DNA of 64,000 bases from a bacterium 1xD42-87 (lineage in GTDB: Bacteria; Bacillota; Clostridia; Lachnospirales; Lachnospiraceae), in the NCBI GenBank assembly GCA_003611805.1, contig RAYM01000013.1, forward strand, positions 124,001 through 188,000, given 5' to 3'. The notes beneath the pieces were generated by a model. It had not been told where the DNA came from. It saw only the letters and a list, made by a program, of their open reading frames with translations, and searched no databases. A program made the position numbers and the translations under genes. Of this stretch, positions 34,242 through 43,453 are shown piece after piece (positions within the stretch are counted from its first letter, which is position 1; the number at the start of each line of letters is the position of its first letter).

Positions 34242-34314
34242 GGACCACTAGCTCAGTCGGTAGAGCACCTGACTTTTAATCAGGTTGTCGGGGGTTCGAA
34301 TCCCCCGTGGTTCA
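34242..34314 (+). tRNA. tRNA-Lys (anticodon TTT)
   Basis: Acceptor GGACCAC/GTGGTTC with a G-U pair, anticodon stem CCTGA/TCAGG around CTTTTAA. Last tRNA of the operon; its 3' end is partly duplicated 61 bases downstream (34361-34385). Confidence 0.97.
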
Positions 34315-34385
34315 TTTGAGGAATCCTCAGAGTAAATGGGGATTCGAACCCCGGAGCGATATCCCCCGTGGTTCACTTGAGGAAT
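34300..34385 (+). repeat. partial duplication of the tRNA-Lys 3' end
   Basis: The 25 bases from the T arm of tRNA-Lys and beyond (34300-34324, ATCCCCCGTGGTTCA then TTGAGGAAT) recur at 34361-34385 with one change (T to C). Between them, GGGGATTCGAACCCC is an inverted copy of the tRNA T arm. Such 3'-end copies are left by integration at, or recombination between, tRNA genes. Confidence 0.75.
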
Positions 34386-34419
34386 TTTTTTTATAAAATT
34401 AAATGGCTTCACTTGGCCG

Positions 34420-34464
34420 AAACATTTGATTGCAGCGGGGTTTCTGCAGGTCAAATGTTTTTTT
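34420..34464 (+). terminator. terminator of the tRNA operon
   Basis: Perfect stem AAACATTTGA/TCAAATGTTT with inner GCAG/CTGC pairing, followed by TTTT. It lies just upstream of the MATE gene's ribosome binding site. Confidence 0.75.
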
Positions 34465-34507
34465 ATTCGCTGAAGCTGCGAAAGGGAAGAAGAATAAGGA
34501 GGACGGT

Positions 34508-35893
34508 ATGGAACAGACAAAAGAAAACAAAATGGGCACTATGCCCGTCAATAAACTGTTGATCACCATGTCCCTGCCGATGATGATATCTATGCTCGTG
34601 CAGGCGCTTTATAATGTGGTGGACTCAATCTTTGTCTCACGCATCAACGAGAACGCACTGACAGCCGTGTCACTTGCATTCCCGCTTCAGACACTGATGA
34701 TCGCTGTGGCAGGCGGCACCTGTGTCGGTATCAATGCGGTGCTCTCCAAAGCGCTGGGGGAGAAAGATCAGGAACGTGCGAATAACACGGCGGTCAGCGG
34801 CATTGTGCTGATGGCGTTCAGCTATGTATTGTTTTTGCTGATCGGTCTGTTTGCAACCCGTCCGTTTTATCTGAGTCAGACGGATGACGCGCAGATCGTT
34901 GCGTTTGGCGTACAATATCTGAGTATTGTGTGCAGCTGCTCTTTCGGTCTGTTTGCGCAGTTTGTGTTTGAGCGGCTTCTGCAGTCCACAGGCAGGACTT
35001 TTTATATTATGATTACACAGGGAACAGGTGCAATCATCAATATCATACTCGACCCGATTTTTATTTTCGGATTGTTCGGGATGCCGGAAATGGGCGTTGC
35101 GGGTGCGGCGGTTGCCACGGTGATGGGACAGACCATTGCGGGCACAATTGCGCTTATCGTAAATTTTAAGAAGAATGAGGATATTCATATTCGGTTTAAG
35201 GGGCTGCGTCTGGAAAGAGAGGTTGTCGGGCAGATTTATAAAATAGGCGTGCCCTCTATGATTATGCAGGCGATCGGTTCCGTGATGACCTATGGCATGA
35301 ATCTGATTCTGATTTCCTTTACCCCGACGGCGACGGCGGTATTTGGCGTGTACTTCAAGCTGCAGAGTTTTATCTTTATGCCGGTGTTTGGCCTAAACAA
35401 CGGTCTGGTGCCGATTCTGGCGTACAATTACGGCGCGGGCAGGAGAGACCGCTTTATTCAGGCGATGAAGTGCGCCATTCTGTATGCGGTTTGTATCATG
35501 GCGGTGGGCGTGGTGGTTTTCCAAACCATGCCGGCGGTTCTGCTGGGCTTTTTTGAGGCGTCGGATGAAATGCTGCGGATCGGCGTGCCGGCGCTGCGCA
35601 TCATCTGCATCAGTTTTCTGCCTGCGGCATTCGGCATTGTCTGCGGTACGGCTTTTCAGGCGCTTGGCAATGCGGTCTACAGTATGTTTGTCTCCATTGC
35701 CAGACAGCTTGTGGTGCTTCTTCCGGCGGCTTTTCTTTTATCCCTGTCGGGTGAGGTAACTTATGTGTGGTGGGCGTTTCCGATTGCGGAGGTGATGTCT
35801 CTGGCGATGACAGTGATTTTCCTGATCAGAGTCAACAGCAAGGTGATCCGGCATATTGGAGAGGAGACAGAGGAGCGTGCCGGAGCATTGTAA
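34508..35893 (+). CDS. MATE-family multidrug/metabolite exporter
   Basis: 461 residues, 12 hydrophobic helices in two related halves (MSLPMMISMLVQALYNVVDS at the start; GVPSMIMQAIGSVMTYGMN in the second half; NYGAG in the linker region). MATE proteins export drugs or metabolites using H+ or Na+. AAGGAGG precedes the ATG at 34508; the open frame begins at 34430 but lacks a site there. It stands alone between the tRNA genes. Confidence 0.93.
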   Translation: MEQTKENKMGTMPVNKLLITMSLPMMISMLVQALYNVVDSIFVSRINENALTAVSLAFPLQTLMIAVAGGTCVGINAVLSKALGEKDQERANNTAVSGIVLMAFSYVLFLLIGLFATRPFYLSQTDDAQIVAFGVQYLSIVCSCSFGLFAQFVFERLLQSTGRTFYIMITQGTGAIINIILDPIFIFGLFGMPEMGVAGAAVATVMGQTIAGTIALIVNFKKNEDIHIRFKGLRLEREVVGQIYKIGVPSMIMQAIGSVMTYGMNLILISFTPTATAVFGVYFKLQSFIFMPVFGLNNGLVPILAYNYGAGRRDRFIQAMKCAILYAVCIMAVGVVVFQTMPAVLLGFFEASDEMLRIGVPALRIICISFLPAAFGIVCGTAFQALGNAVYSMFVSIARQLVVLLPAAFLLSLSGEVTYVWWAFPIAEVMSLAMTVIFLIRVNSKVIRHIGEETEERAGAL

Positions 35894-35974
35894 CCGATCA
35901 GGTTAATTGCTACTCCGTACCATGCATTTGCTGTATGGAGCCAGCGTAATGTGCCTTTGCGAAGTGAGCAGGCG

Positions 35975-36003
35975 TTGACAGGGTGCAGGGAAAATGATAT
36001 GAT
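35975..36003 (+). promoter_or_regulatory. promoter of tRNA-Leu
   Basis: TTGACA (35975-35980), 17-base spacer, TATGAT (35998-36003). The expected start at about 36010 falls at the base of the hairpin described at 36008-36054. Confidence 0.82.
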
Positions 36004-36007
36004 ACAT

Positions 36008-36054
36008 GGGCAGACGGAACAGAAGTGACATTGATGTCATAAACTGTTCTGCCC
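36008..36054 (+). promoter_or_regulatory. hairpin leader of tRNA-Leu
   Basis: GGGCAGA-GAACAG (36008-36022, with a CG bulge) pairs with CTGTTCTGCCC (36044-36054), and the interior has TGACAT/ATGTCA arms (36026-36039). The structure would form the first 45 bases of the precursor, ending 6 bases before the mature tRNA. Confidence 0.6.
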
Positions 36055-36060
36055 TGACAG

Positions 36061-36140
<80 letters not shown>

Positions 36141-36145
36141 TTGAG

Positions 36146-36173
36146 AAAGCGCTGAAAATCAGCGCTTTTTTTA
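36146..36173 (+). terminator. terminator of tRNA-Leu
   Basis: AAAGCGCTGA/TCAGCGCTTT stem with a three- to four-base loop, directly followed by a T-tract. Confidence 0.88.
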
Positions 36174-36316
36174 ATTTTTATTATCAGTAAGACCCTATCG
36201 TTCCCGGCCAAGAGAAACGGTAAGTGCATGTGTGGTTTCATTCAATTATAAATTTAAGTTTTTTAATCTAATATAATGTTTTGGAAGAAACACTACATCA
36301 TAAGGGAGGGGCAGAC

Positions 36317-37369
36317 ATGCATAAATTACAAAAGCTGATCGGCTTGTCGGCTATGGCGGGACTTTTATTGTCAGGCTGTGGACAGGCAGGCGATCCTGAA
36401 ATCATTATGCCGGATACGCCGATGCAGCCATCGGCAGCTGCAAGCGGCGGTGTGACGGCGGAACCTGCAGCAGCAGTGGAGGAAACGGGGGATGCGGGAG
36501 TACAGGAAACACAGCCGGCAGCGGGGGCCGGTGAAGCGCATACCGTGTATCTGATTACGATGGATCTGGCGGACAGTTACTGGCAGTCGATTGACAAAGG
36601 ATGCAAGCAGGCGGCGGAAGAACTGGGTAATATTACATATAAGTGGATTGGTCCTGATACTCATGACGATGCTTTGCAGAGTGCCTGTGTGGATCAGGCG
36701 GTGTCGGAAGGGGCTGATGCCATTCTGATTGCGGCAAACAGCGCTGACGGCATCAACGACAGTTTACAGAGGGCAGCGGATGCGGGATGCAAGATTATTT
36801 ATGTGGACAGTGCGGCAAGCTTTGACTGTGTGACTGCGCTGGCGACTGACAATGAGGCGGCGGGAAAAACGGCGGCAGACAGCATGAAAAAGGCATTGGC
36901 GGACAGAGGGATTACGTCGGGTACGATCGGCGTTATGGGTGTGACGCAGGATACGGCTTCCTGCGTAGCGAGAGAGACAGGATTCCGCGCCGCCTTTGAG
37001 GGCACGGATTTTGTGCTGGCTGACACGGTATATATGATGGATGATGTGACCAATATCAGGAATGCAGTGACAACAGGCCAGAGTCAGGGATATGTAGCGT
37101 ATTTTGGAACCAATGAGGGCACTTCCGTGGCTGCTGGTGAGGCGGTCAGGGAATCCGGGCAGGATGACCTTGTTGTGGGGTTCGACACGTCTGACGCCAT
37201 GCTGGCTTTGATTGCGGACGGAACAGCCTATGCGACCATGCAGCAGAATCCTGAGCGCATGGGACATGACGGTATGGTCATTGCCGTACAGGCGCTGGAG
37301 GGAACTTATACGGACACTAACACAAAAACGGATACGGGTGTGACGGTGATCACGGCGGATTCAATGTAG
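36317..37369 (+). CDS. sugar-binding lipoprotein (ribose/galactose-type periplasmic-binding fold)
   Basis: 350 residues. Signal peptide with lipobox LLLSGCG (Cys about residue 22), an Ala/Pro/Glu-rich spacer (about 25-75), then a type I periplasmic-binding fold: [72 protein letters not shown]. It is anchored on the cell surface. No permease or ATPase gene is near; instead a chemoreceptor gene begins 10 bases after its stop. AGGGAGGGG precedes the ATG at 36317. Probable role: ligand-binding partner of that receptor. Confidence 0.92.
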   Translation: MHKLQKLIGLSAMAGLLLSGCGQAGDPEIIMPDTPMQPSAAASGGVTAEPAAAVEETGDAGVQETQPAAGAGEAHTVYLITMDLADSYWQSIDKGCKQAAEELGNITYKWIGPDTHDDALQSACVDQAVSEGADAILIAANSADGINDSLQRAADAGCKIIYVDSAASFDCVTALATDNEAAGKTAADSMKKALADRGITSGTIGVMGVTQDTASCVARETGFRAAFEGTDFVLADTVYMMDDVTNIRNAVTTGQSQGYVAYFGTNEGTSVAAGEAVRESGQDDLVVGFDTSDAMLALIADGTAYATMQQNPERMGHDGMVIAVQALEGTYTDTNTKTDTGVTVITADSM

Positions 37370-37379
37370 GAGATGTGAT

Positions 37380-39080
37380 ATGAAATTCAAACAGAAAATG
37401 TTTACCTTATACTGTGTTCCTATGTTGGTGTATGGCATACTGCTCTTGTTTATCGGGTTGATCCAGTTTGAGAACGGCATGTATAAGGAGACCAGGAACA
37501 GCTTAAAATCAAATGCGCTGGCGGCGATGAGCCTGTACAACAGCCAGGGCTATGGAGACTACGCCCTGAAATCGGACGGTAATGTCTGGAGAGGTATGAA
37601 CTTTAATATCTCACAGGAGACGGATATTGTGGATGAACTGAAAGAACAGACGGGTGTTGACATTACGTTTTTTTTCGGTGACACGGCTGTCATGACTTCC
37701 GTTATGAATGAGGCCGGAGACAGGTGGTACGGGATGAAAGCGGGCGCGAATATTAACAATTATACGCTGAACCAGGGTGCGCAGCTCTGGTACCGCAATA
37801 TTGAAATTGACGGAAAAATGTGTCATGCATACCTGATTCCCATTGTGCAGCCTGGCGATGGCACCGTGACAGGTGCAATGATGGCTTCTCTTCCGACAGA
37901 AGAGTTTGACGGGATTATCAGGCGGTATGTTCTGATCAGTGTTGTGATTGCGCTGGTAGTGCTTCTGGCTGTAGGCGGATTTATTTATTGGTATATCGGC
38001 GGTCTGACCAGAGTGATCCACAATGTGAGGGAAGTTCTTTCCAAGGTATCTAACGGGCAGTTTGAGGATGAACGGCTGGCGGAGAACAAACGAAAGGATG
38101 AGTTTGGAGATCTGGCTTCCTGTACAGAGAAGCTGCGGCTGAAAATTTATGATATTTTGGATGATATCCGACGCGGGACGGTGAAGCTGACGGAGGCTGT
38201 TGAGAGGCTGAACAGGACATCTGAAAGCACTACGCAGGCTGCGGCGAGCATGAGTGGCAGCGTTGCGCAGATCGAAGATACAGCCAACCGGCAGCAGAGC
38301 GGAACCACACAGGCGGCGCAGGACGTTGAGGCTACGAAACAGGCGATAGATGAAATGCTGGTGCAGATTGAGGGTATCAACCGGATATCACGAGATATGG
38401 AAAATATGTCAAAGGAGAGCGCAGACATATTGCGTGAACTGGAGGAGAGCAGCAAAAAGGCACAGGATACGGTGCTCGACATCAGGAACCAGACAGACAC
38501 CAGCAATGAATCTGTCAAACAGATTAAGAGTGTGACAGAATATATTACCAATATAGCGGAGGAGACCAATCTTCTTGCGCTCAACGCCAGCATAGAAGCG
38601 GCAAGGGCCGGAGATGCGGGCAGAGGATTTGCGGTGGTGGCGCAGCAGATTCAGAAATTGGCGGAGGAATCTAACCATTCTGCGGCGCAGATCGGGGAAA
38701 ATATTAAGGACCTGGTGGAGAAGACGGAAGAGAATCTGGCGGCGATGAATCTGATTGGGGAGGTGCTGAAAGCTCAGGAAGATAAGGTGAGCCGCACTAA
38801 GGATATTTTCGGCGAACTGGATCGCAGTATCAATATGGTGACAGACAAAGAGAGCAATATGCAGCAGAACATTAAGGCCATGAACCGTGCAAAGGATAAT
38901 ATGTCTGACGTCATAGCAGAGCTGGCACAGTCGTCCGTGACTAATGTTAATACCGCGCAGGTGACAGCGGAAGCGGCGGGACAGATGCAGGAGGAGATAA
39001 AGGGCATCACCGAACTGGGTTCAGATCTGACAGGGCTTGCGGAAGACCTGAATCAGAATCTGCAGTCGTTCCTGTCTTAA
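37380..39080 (+). CDS. methyl-accepting chemotaxis protein with Cache-like sensor
   Basis: 566 residues. TM1 ([16 protein letters not shown]), extracellular region (about 35-180) that looks like a single Cache fold ([19 protein letters not shown]), TM2 ([20 protein letters not shown]), HAMP, and the signalling domain with tip [21 protein letters not shown], split at its hairpin. It is coupled to the preceding sugar-binding lipoprotein gene. Ends at [10 protein letters not shown] without a CheR tether. Confidence 0.93.
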   Translation: MKFKQKMFTLYCVPMLVYGILLLFIGLIQFENGMYKETRNSLKSNALAAMSLYNSQGYGDYALKSDGNVWRGMNFNISQETDIVDELKEQTGVDITFFFGDTAVMTSVMNEAGDRWYGMKAGANINNYTLNQGAQLWYRNIEIDGKMCHAYLIPIVQPGDGTVTGAMMASLPTEEFDGIIRRYVLISVVIALVVLLAVGGFIYWYIGGLTRVIHNVREVLSKVSNGQFEDERLAENKRKDEFGDLASCTEKLRLKIYDILDDIRRGTVKLTEAVERLNRTSESTTQAAASMSGSVAQIEDTANRQQSGTTQAAQDVEATKQAIDEMLVQIEGINRISRDMENMSKESADILRELEESSKKAQDTVLDIRNQTDTSNESVKQIKSVTEYITNIAEETNLLALNASIEAARAGDAGRGFAVVAQQIQKLAEESNHSAAQIGENIKDLVEKTEENLAAMNLIGEVLKAQEDKVSRTKDIFGELDRSINMVTDKESNMQQNIKAMNRAKDNMSDVIAELAQSSVTNVNTAQVTAEAAGQMQEEIKGITELGSDLTGLAEDLNQNLQSFLS

Positions 39081-39090
39081 GCAGGATATC

Positions 39091-39130
39091 AAAAACAGAG
39101 GGTTCATCATATCAGAATCCTCTGTTTTTT
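39091..39130. terminator. terminator between the chemoreceptor and lipase genes
   Basis: AAAAACAGAGG/CCTCTGTTTTT with a 17-base loop. It overlaps the minus-strand stop of the lipase gene and serves the plus strand with T6. Confidence 0.85.
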
Positions 39131-40503
39131 AAATTCTTCACCAGGTTTACATAAAACTCCCTCACATCAAACCCGGGAATATTCTCCCTGTTCAAATCAA
39201 TCGTATCACCGTGGGAAATGCCGCGCCCTTCTTCGGTGGTCAGCAGCGTAAAATGCTCCCCGAATACGGCGCTGTCTACGGACACAAGCCCGTCGTTTGC
39301 GCCGTCAAAGTGTCTGACTAACGGATATGCCATATTTAGGGGAAATCTGCCGCTGGATGCACTGTTCATCCGGCTGCCCACACTCTGATAAAAGACATCG
39401 GGATGATTAGGCAGTTCTTCGTTTCTGCGCGCGCAGGCGGATGCCGTGAGGTCACGCACGGCGGCTAAAAAGTCGGGATCGTGATCCCCGAATTTTCTGA
39501 GGGCGGCGTTGTATTTCCGCGCCACACTCTTCTGTATTTTCGCAGGTATTTTATCCAGAAGATAGTCCGCGAAGATGCAGCCTCTGTGCGGAGTGCTGAC
39601 GGTGGTAAGGGAGGCGACGTACGGCGCGGCGCTGCAGGCGCTTATGGCGAAACGGCTGTCCAGTCCGCCCTTGGAGTGGGCGATAATATTTACTTTTTTG
39701 CAGCCGGTCTGCTGTACAATATCGCGGATGCGCTGCGCCAGTTCCTGTCCGCAGTCGGCGACGGAGGCGGCGGACTGCTGGCTGCCGTAGTGGACCGTCG
39801 CGCCGTTTTGTTTCAGTGCGAAGGGAATCCTGCCCCAATAATTAAAGAAGTGGAAATCCCGGAAAAATACGCCGTGCACAAGCAGAAGCGGGTATTTTGT
39901 CTCGCAGAGACGGCTTTCAGCGCGAACCTGATCCAGAAGATATTTTTCGTGCTCAAACGCCGCTTCCCGCGATGTGATGGTGATAATCCGGCACAATGCC
40001 CAAATGTGGACAAAAGGAATAAAGCCGCAGACAATACCGATGATGCGCCACTTGACGCCGAGCTGCACGGAGGTCGTGTATACGCGGATAATGCCGTTCC
40101 AGAAAAGAACGGACTCCATCAGCACAAGAAGAAGCAGGCTGACCAGTCTGCCGATACCGTAACCAAGCCCGGAACCGCCTGTCCGCATGAAAAGGGAGTG
40201 CAGGATAAGGAAGACGGATTCGGCTATGATTGTGATGAGAAAAAGCTGCAACAGTGCGGCACCGTCTTCCAATATGCGGTTTCGTCTGCCGGAAGTTCTG
40301 CGAAAGGTCAGCCGGGGGCATACGTTGATGAAAAGAAACAGGAAAAAGCCGATGAAACATGCCGCAATGACAACTGCAGCGCGGGCGGGCGTGAAAAAGG
40401 CGTTCCGCATACCGCTGTCGGTGATATGGGGTACCAGTATATAGAGGGCGCTCATTTCCGCGAATAACAGCAGCGCCGATATGATTTTTCCTATGTGCTT
40501 CAT
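39112..40503 (-). CDS. membrane-embedded alpha/beta hydrolase (lipase-like)
   Basis: 463 residues. Five to six membrane helices in the first 190 residues, then a soluble alpha/beta hydrolase with oxyanion region (LLLVHGVFFRDF), nucleophile elbow AHSKGGLDSR (Ser), and GANDGLVSVDSA with the likely Asp; the His may be in ISHGDTIDL. The pattern resembles triacylglycerol lipases that act on membrane lipids. GGAG is 6 bases before the ATG. No neighbour gives a clue to the substrate. Confidence 0.85.
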   Translation of the reverse strand: MKHIGKIISALLLFAEMSALYILVPHITDSGMRNAFFTPARAAVVIAACFIGFFLFLFINVCPRLTFRRTSGRRNRILEDGAALLQLFLITIIAESVFLILHSLFMRTGGSGLGYGIGRLVSLLLLVLMESVLFWNGIIRVYTTSVQLGVKWRIIGIVCGFIPFVHIWALCRIITITSREAAFEHEKYLLDQVRAESRLCETKYPLLLVHGVFFRDFHFFNYWGRIPFALKQNGATVHYGSQQSAASVADCGQELAQRIRDIVQQTGCKKVNIIAHSKGGLDSRFAISACSAAPYVASLTTVSTPHRGCIFADYLLDKIPAKIQKSVARKYNAALRKFGDHDPDFLAAVRDLTASACARRNEELPNHPDVFYQSVGSRMNSASSGRFPLNMAYPLVRHFDGANDGLVSVDSAVFGEHFTLLTTEEGRGISHGDTIDLNRENIPGFDVREFYVNLVKNLKNRGF

Positions 40504-40666
40504 GTTTTTCTCCGATCAGTCAGTCTGGATGTTTTAAACGGCAGTTTTATGCCGGGTTTTCTTTATGGTAACATATTGCGTGCAAAATGGAAATACAGTT
40601 GCTTTTTCCGGTTTATGCGAGTAAGATGACTAAAGGGTCTAAAACAGCAGAAAAGGAATCTTTTAT

Positions 40667-42049
40667 ATGAGCGCGGCAAAGGAAATGACACGCGAGGAGC
40701 GGATGGCGACGGAGTCCATCGGAAAACTGATGGCGAGTATGACGCTGCCCTCCATCCTTGCGCAGATTATCAATATTTTATACAGTATTATAGACAGAAT
40801 CTATATCGGGCATATGGAAGGCGTGGGAGCGAACGCTCTGACAGGGGTGGGAGTCACTTTCTGCATCACGGTGTTTATCTCCGCTTTTTCGGGTTTTGTC
40901 AACAGCGGCGCGGCGCCGCTTGCGGCGATCTGGCTGGGAAAGCAGGACAGAGACCATGCGGAAAAAATTCTGGGAAACAGCGTCAGCTTCCTTGTGATCT
41001 GTACGGCGGCGCTGATGGCGGTTTTCTATGCGTTCCAGAGACCTCTGCTCTACCAGTTCGGCGCCAGCGACGCGACCATAGATTATGCCGTGGACTATCT
41101 GACGATCTATCTGGTGGGAACTTTGTTTGTGGAACTGGCGCTTGGGCTGAATGCCTTCATCATTTGCCAGAGCAGACCGGGTACGGCGATGCTGTCGGTG
41201 CTGATCGGCGCGGTGGCGAATATCATTCTTGACCCCATCTTTATCTTTGGCCTGGGTATGGGCGTAAAGGGCGCGGCGGTGGCGACAGTTATTTCGCAGG
41301 CGCTCAGCGCGGCATGGGTCACGGGTTTTCTGCTCAGTGAGAAATCTTCCCTGAAAATAAGGAGAAAGTTTCTCCGTCTTGAGAGAGGCATACTGGTCAG
41401 CATTTTTTCTCTGGGGATATCGCCTTTTATCATGCGCGCCACGGAGAGCTTTATCAGTATTGTGTTAAACCGCGGGCTGCAGGCGTACGGCGGAGATCTC
41501 CATGTGGGCGCGCTCACCATTATGCAGAGCGTGATGCAGCTTTTTTCCGCGCCGGTCGGCGGTTTTACGCAGGGTATGACGCCCATTGTCAGCTACAATT
41601 ACGGTGCGGGGAACTTTAACAGGGTGAAACAGCTCTACCGCTGGATGATCGGTCTGTGCTTCGGCTTTATGTTTGTTTCCACAGTTACGACTATGATATT
41701 CCCGGAATTTTACGCCGGATTTTTCACCAACGAGACGGCTCTCGCGGAGCTGGTTGGCAGGGTGATGCCTGTCTTTATGGCGGGAATGCTTGTGTTCGGC
41801 CTGCAGAACGGGATTCAGCCGACGTTTCTTGCGCTCGGGCAGGCGAAGGTGTCTCTTTTCATTGCCGTGCTGCGCAAAATTATACTGCTGATTCCGCTGG
41901 CGATCATTCTGCCGCATTTTTTCGGTGTGATGGGCGTCTATTACGCCGAACCGATTTCGGATATCATTTCGGCGACGACGGCGAGCGCGCTGTTTCTCGT
42001 CAATATCAAAAAGATTTTATCAGCAGAATCGCTGGCTAAGATTCGTTAA
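40667..42049 (+). CDS. MATE-family exporter
   Basis: 460 residues, 12 hydrophobic helices; the start MTLPSILAQIINILYSIIDR and the mid motif NYGAGNFNRVKQLYR are MATE-typical. It is not close to the 34.5 kb MATE in position and shares only family-level features (about a third identical by eye in the first helix). AAAAGGAAT precedes the ATG. Substrate unknown. Confidence 0.92.
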   Translation: MSAAKEMTREERMATESIGKLMASMTLPSILAQIINILYSIIDRIYIGHMEGVGANALTGVGVTFCITVFISAFSGFVNSGAAPLAAIWLGKQDRDHAEKILGNSVSFLVICTAALMAVFYAFQRPLLYQFGASDATIDYAVDYLTIYLVGTLFVELALGLNAFIICQSRPGTAMLSVLIGAVANIILDPIFIFGLGMGVKGAAVATVISQALSAAWVTGFLLSEKSSLKIRRKFLRLERGILVSIFSLGISPFIMRATESFISIVLNRGLQAYGGDLHVGALTIMQSVMQLFSAPVGGFTQGMTPIVSYNYGAGNFNRVKQLYRWMIGLCFGFMFVSTVTTMIFPEFYAGFFTNETALAELVGRVMPVFMAGMLVFGLQNGIQPTFLALGQAKVSLFIAVLRKIILLIPLAIILPHFFGVMGVYYAEPISDIISATTASALFLVNIKKILSAESLAKIR

Positions 42050-42105
42050 AAAATCGTTGCTGTCAGCGCAGGCTTTTTCACTATTGCAATCCGGGTATGG
42101 AAACC

Positions 42106-42134
42106 TTGACAGGTGGGCATACTTTATGTTACAT
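42106..42134 (+). promoter_or_regulatory. promoter of the riboswitch-exchanger transcript
   Basis: TTGACA (42106-42111), 17-base spacer, TTACAT (42129-42134). A start near 42141 would place the riboswitch P1 helix a few bases into the RNA. Confidence 0.65.
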
Positions 42135-42144
42135 TATCTCACAA

Positions 42145-42304
42145 GTTAAGAGGGAGTAGTTATCCTGTGTAAGCAACATACCCTGACAAATGTGTCATGT
42201 TTACACGCTTTCCGTTTCATATCGGATATTTGTGAAATGAGAGAAAGAACGAGACTTTTAGCATTCAAAAATGTTGAAAGCCTCGTTTATTTTATTCGGG
42301 GCTT
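42145..42304 (+). promoter_or_regulatory. yybP-ykoY (manganese) riboswitch-type leader
   Basis: The two conserved internal-loop motifs of the family are present: GGGAGTAG (42152-42159) and CGAGACTTTT (42250-42259; consensus GAGACCTTT). P1 forms between GTTAAGAG (42145-42152) and CTTTTAGC (42255-42262), the middle folds into two arms (GTGTAA...TTACAC with AACAT/ATGTT and TGACA/TGTCA; CTTTC...GAAAG with GTTTCA/TGAAAT). After the aptamer, AAGCCTCG/CGGGGCTT (42278-42304) is an expression-platform hairpin, and AACGAG of the aptamer can pair alternatively with CTCGTT of that hairpin. No T-tract follows, so control may act on translation or on a weak terminator. Confidence 0.75.
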
Positions 42305-42324
42305 ACGAGAAGGAGGAAAAGAAT

Positions 42325-43266
42325 ATGGATGTTTTGGTTCAGATCGGGTTACTGGCGCTGGGGTTTGTGCTTCTGGTAAAGGGGGCGGACTGGTTTGTGG
42401 AGGGTGCAGGTCGGCTGGCGGAGAAATTCGGGATTCCCCAGCTTGTGATCGGTCTTACCATTGTAGCGATGGGAACTTCCCTGCCCGAGGCGGCGGTCAG
42501 CGTATCGGCGGCACTTAAAGGGAGCGCGGAGATTACAATCGGCAATATCGTAGGCAGCAATATTTTGAACATTCTGCTGATTCTGGGACTTACCGCCCTC
42601 ATTACACCCGTGGCGGTACAGAAAACAACGGTGAGATATGAGATTCCTTTTGTGATTATTGTGTCAGTAATTCTTGTCATAATGGGCGCAACCGGGGACA
42701 ATCTGCTGCACCTTTCCGACGGGCTGATTCTTTGGGCGCTGATGCTTTTTTATCTCGGATATCTGCTTGTCATTGCGAAAAAGGGCGGCGGTCTGCCGGA
42801 GGAGATGCCGGAGGACAAACCGATGCCGGTCTGGAAAATGTTTCTGCTGATTGTAGTGGGCGGTGTGATGATCGTGCTTGGCTCCGATGTGGCAGTGGAC
42901 GCGGCAACAGAGCTTGCGCTTATCTTCGGTATGAGTGAGCGTCTGATCGGTCTGACGATCGTAGCGTTCGGCACTTCCCTGCCGGAACTTGTGACAAGCG
43001 CGACGGCGGCGATTAAGGGCAAGGCGGATATTGCGGTTGGCAATATCGTAGGCAGCAACATTTTCAATATTCTTTTCGTGGTGGGAACCTCGGCGCTGAT
43101 CACGCCGGTGGCATACGCCCCGGAGTTTTTGGCGGACGGTATCGTATGCATTGCGGCGGTTGTGCTCTTGTGGCTGTGTGTCTTCAGAAAAAAGCGGCTG
43201 GGACGTGTGGGCGGCCTGCTTATGCTGCTCGGGTATGGCGGATACTTTGTGTACCTGATGCGGTAG
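42325..43266 (+). CDS. CaCA-family cation exchanger (YrbG type)
   Basis: 313 residues, about ten membrane helices in two related halves, each with the alpha repeat: GTSLPEAAVSVSAALKG with GNIVGSNILNIL, and GTSLPELVTSATAAIKG with GNIVGSNIFNIL. These residues line the ion path. Members exchange Ca2+ (or other divalents) for Na+ or H+. AAGGAGG precedes the ATG at 42325. The Mn2+-type riboswitch upstream suggests the transported ion may be, or include, manganese. Confidence 0.93.
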   Translation: MDVLVQIGLLALGFVLLVKGADWFVEGAGRLAEKFGIPQLVIGLTIVAMGTSLPEAAVSVSAALKGSAEITIGNIVGSNILNILLILGLTALITPVAVQKTTVRYEIPFVIIVSVILVIMGATGDNLLHLSDGLILWALMLFYLGYLLVIAKKGGGLPEEMPEDKPMPVWKMFLLIVVGGVMIVLGSDVAVDAATELALIFGMSERLIGLTIVAFGTSLPELVTSATAAIKGKADIAVGNIVGSNIFNILFVVGTSALITPVAYAPEFLADGIVCIAAVVLLWLCVFRKKRLGRVGGLLMLLGYGGYFVYLMR

Positions 43267-43300
43267 AATATAGGATTGTGTAAACTGATTTTACAAAATA

Positions 43301-43335
43301 TACCCCAAAAAGCGCAATCTGTACCCAAAAGCGCA
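43301..43335 (+). promoter_or_regulatory. tandem repeats ahead of the AgrC/AgrA-like operon
   Basis: TACCCCAAAAAGCGCA (43301-43316) and TACCCAAAAGCGCA (43322-43335) are direct repeats with a period of about 21 bases. The only -10-like hexamer nearby is TATGAT (43355-43360), and no -35 box is at the right place. LytTR regulators bind two direct repeats about 21 bases apart, so these are candidate sites for the regulator at 44679. Confidence 0.55.
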
Positions 43336-43434
43336 CCGCGTGACTTAAATGTAGTATGATATGAGGCATGAAGATTATAAATGTAGATGCACTTATTACA
43401 AATACAGTCAATAAAGTGGCAACCCCAGAAATAT

Positions 43435-43444
43435 GGGGGGGGGG
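43435..43444 (+). repeat. G10 homopolymer in the ribosome binding region
   Basis: Ten consecutive G end 9 bases before the ATG of the sensor kinase, so the tract is itself the Shine-Dalgarno region together with TAGAGAG. Homopolymers of this length slip during replication. Confidence 0.6.
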
Positions 43445-43453
43445 TAGAGAGAA

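Noticed and set aside
39481..40467. 328-codon open frame antisense to the lipase-like gene
   Set aside because: No recognisable domain and no ribosome binding site; the minus-strand gene has membrane helices and a nucleophile elbow.
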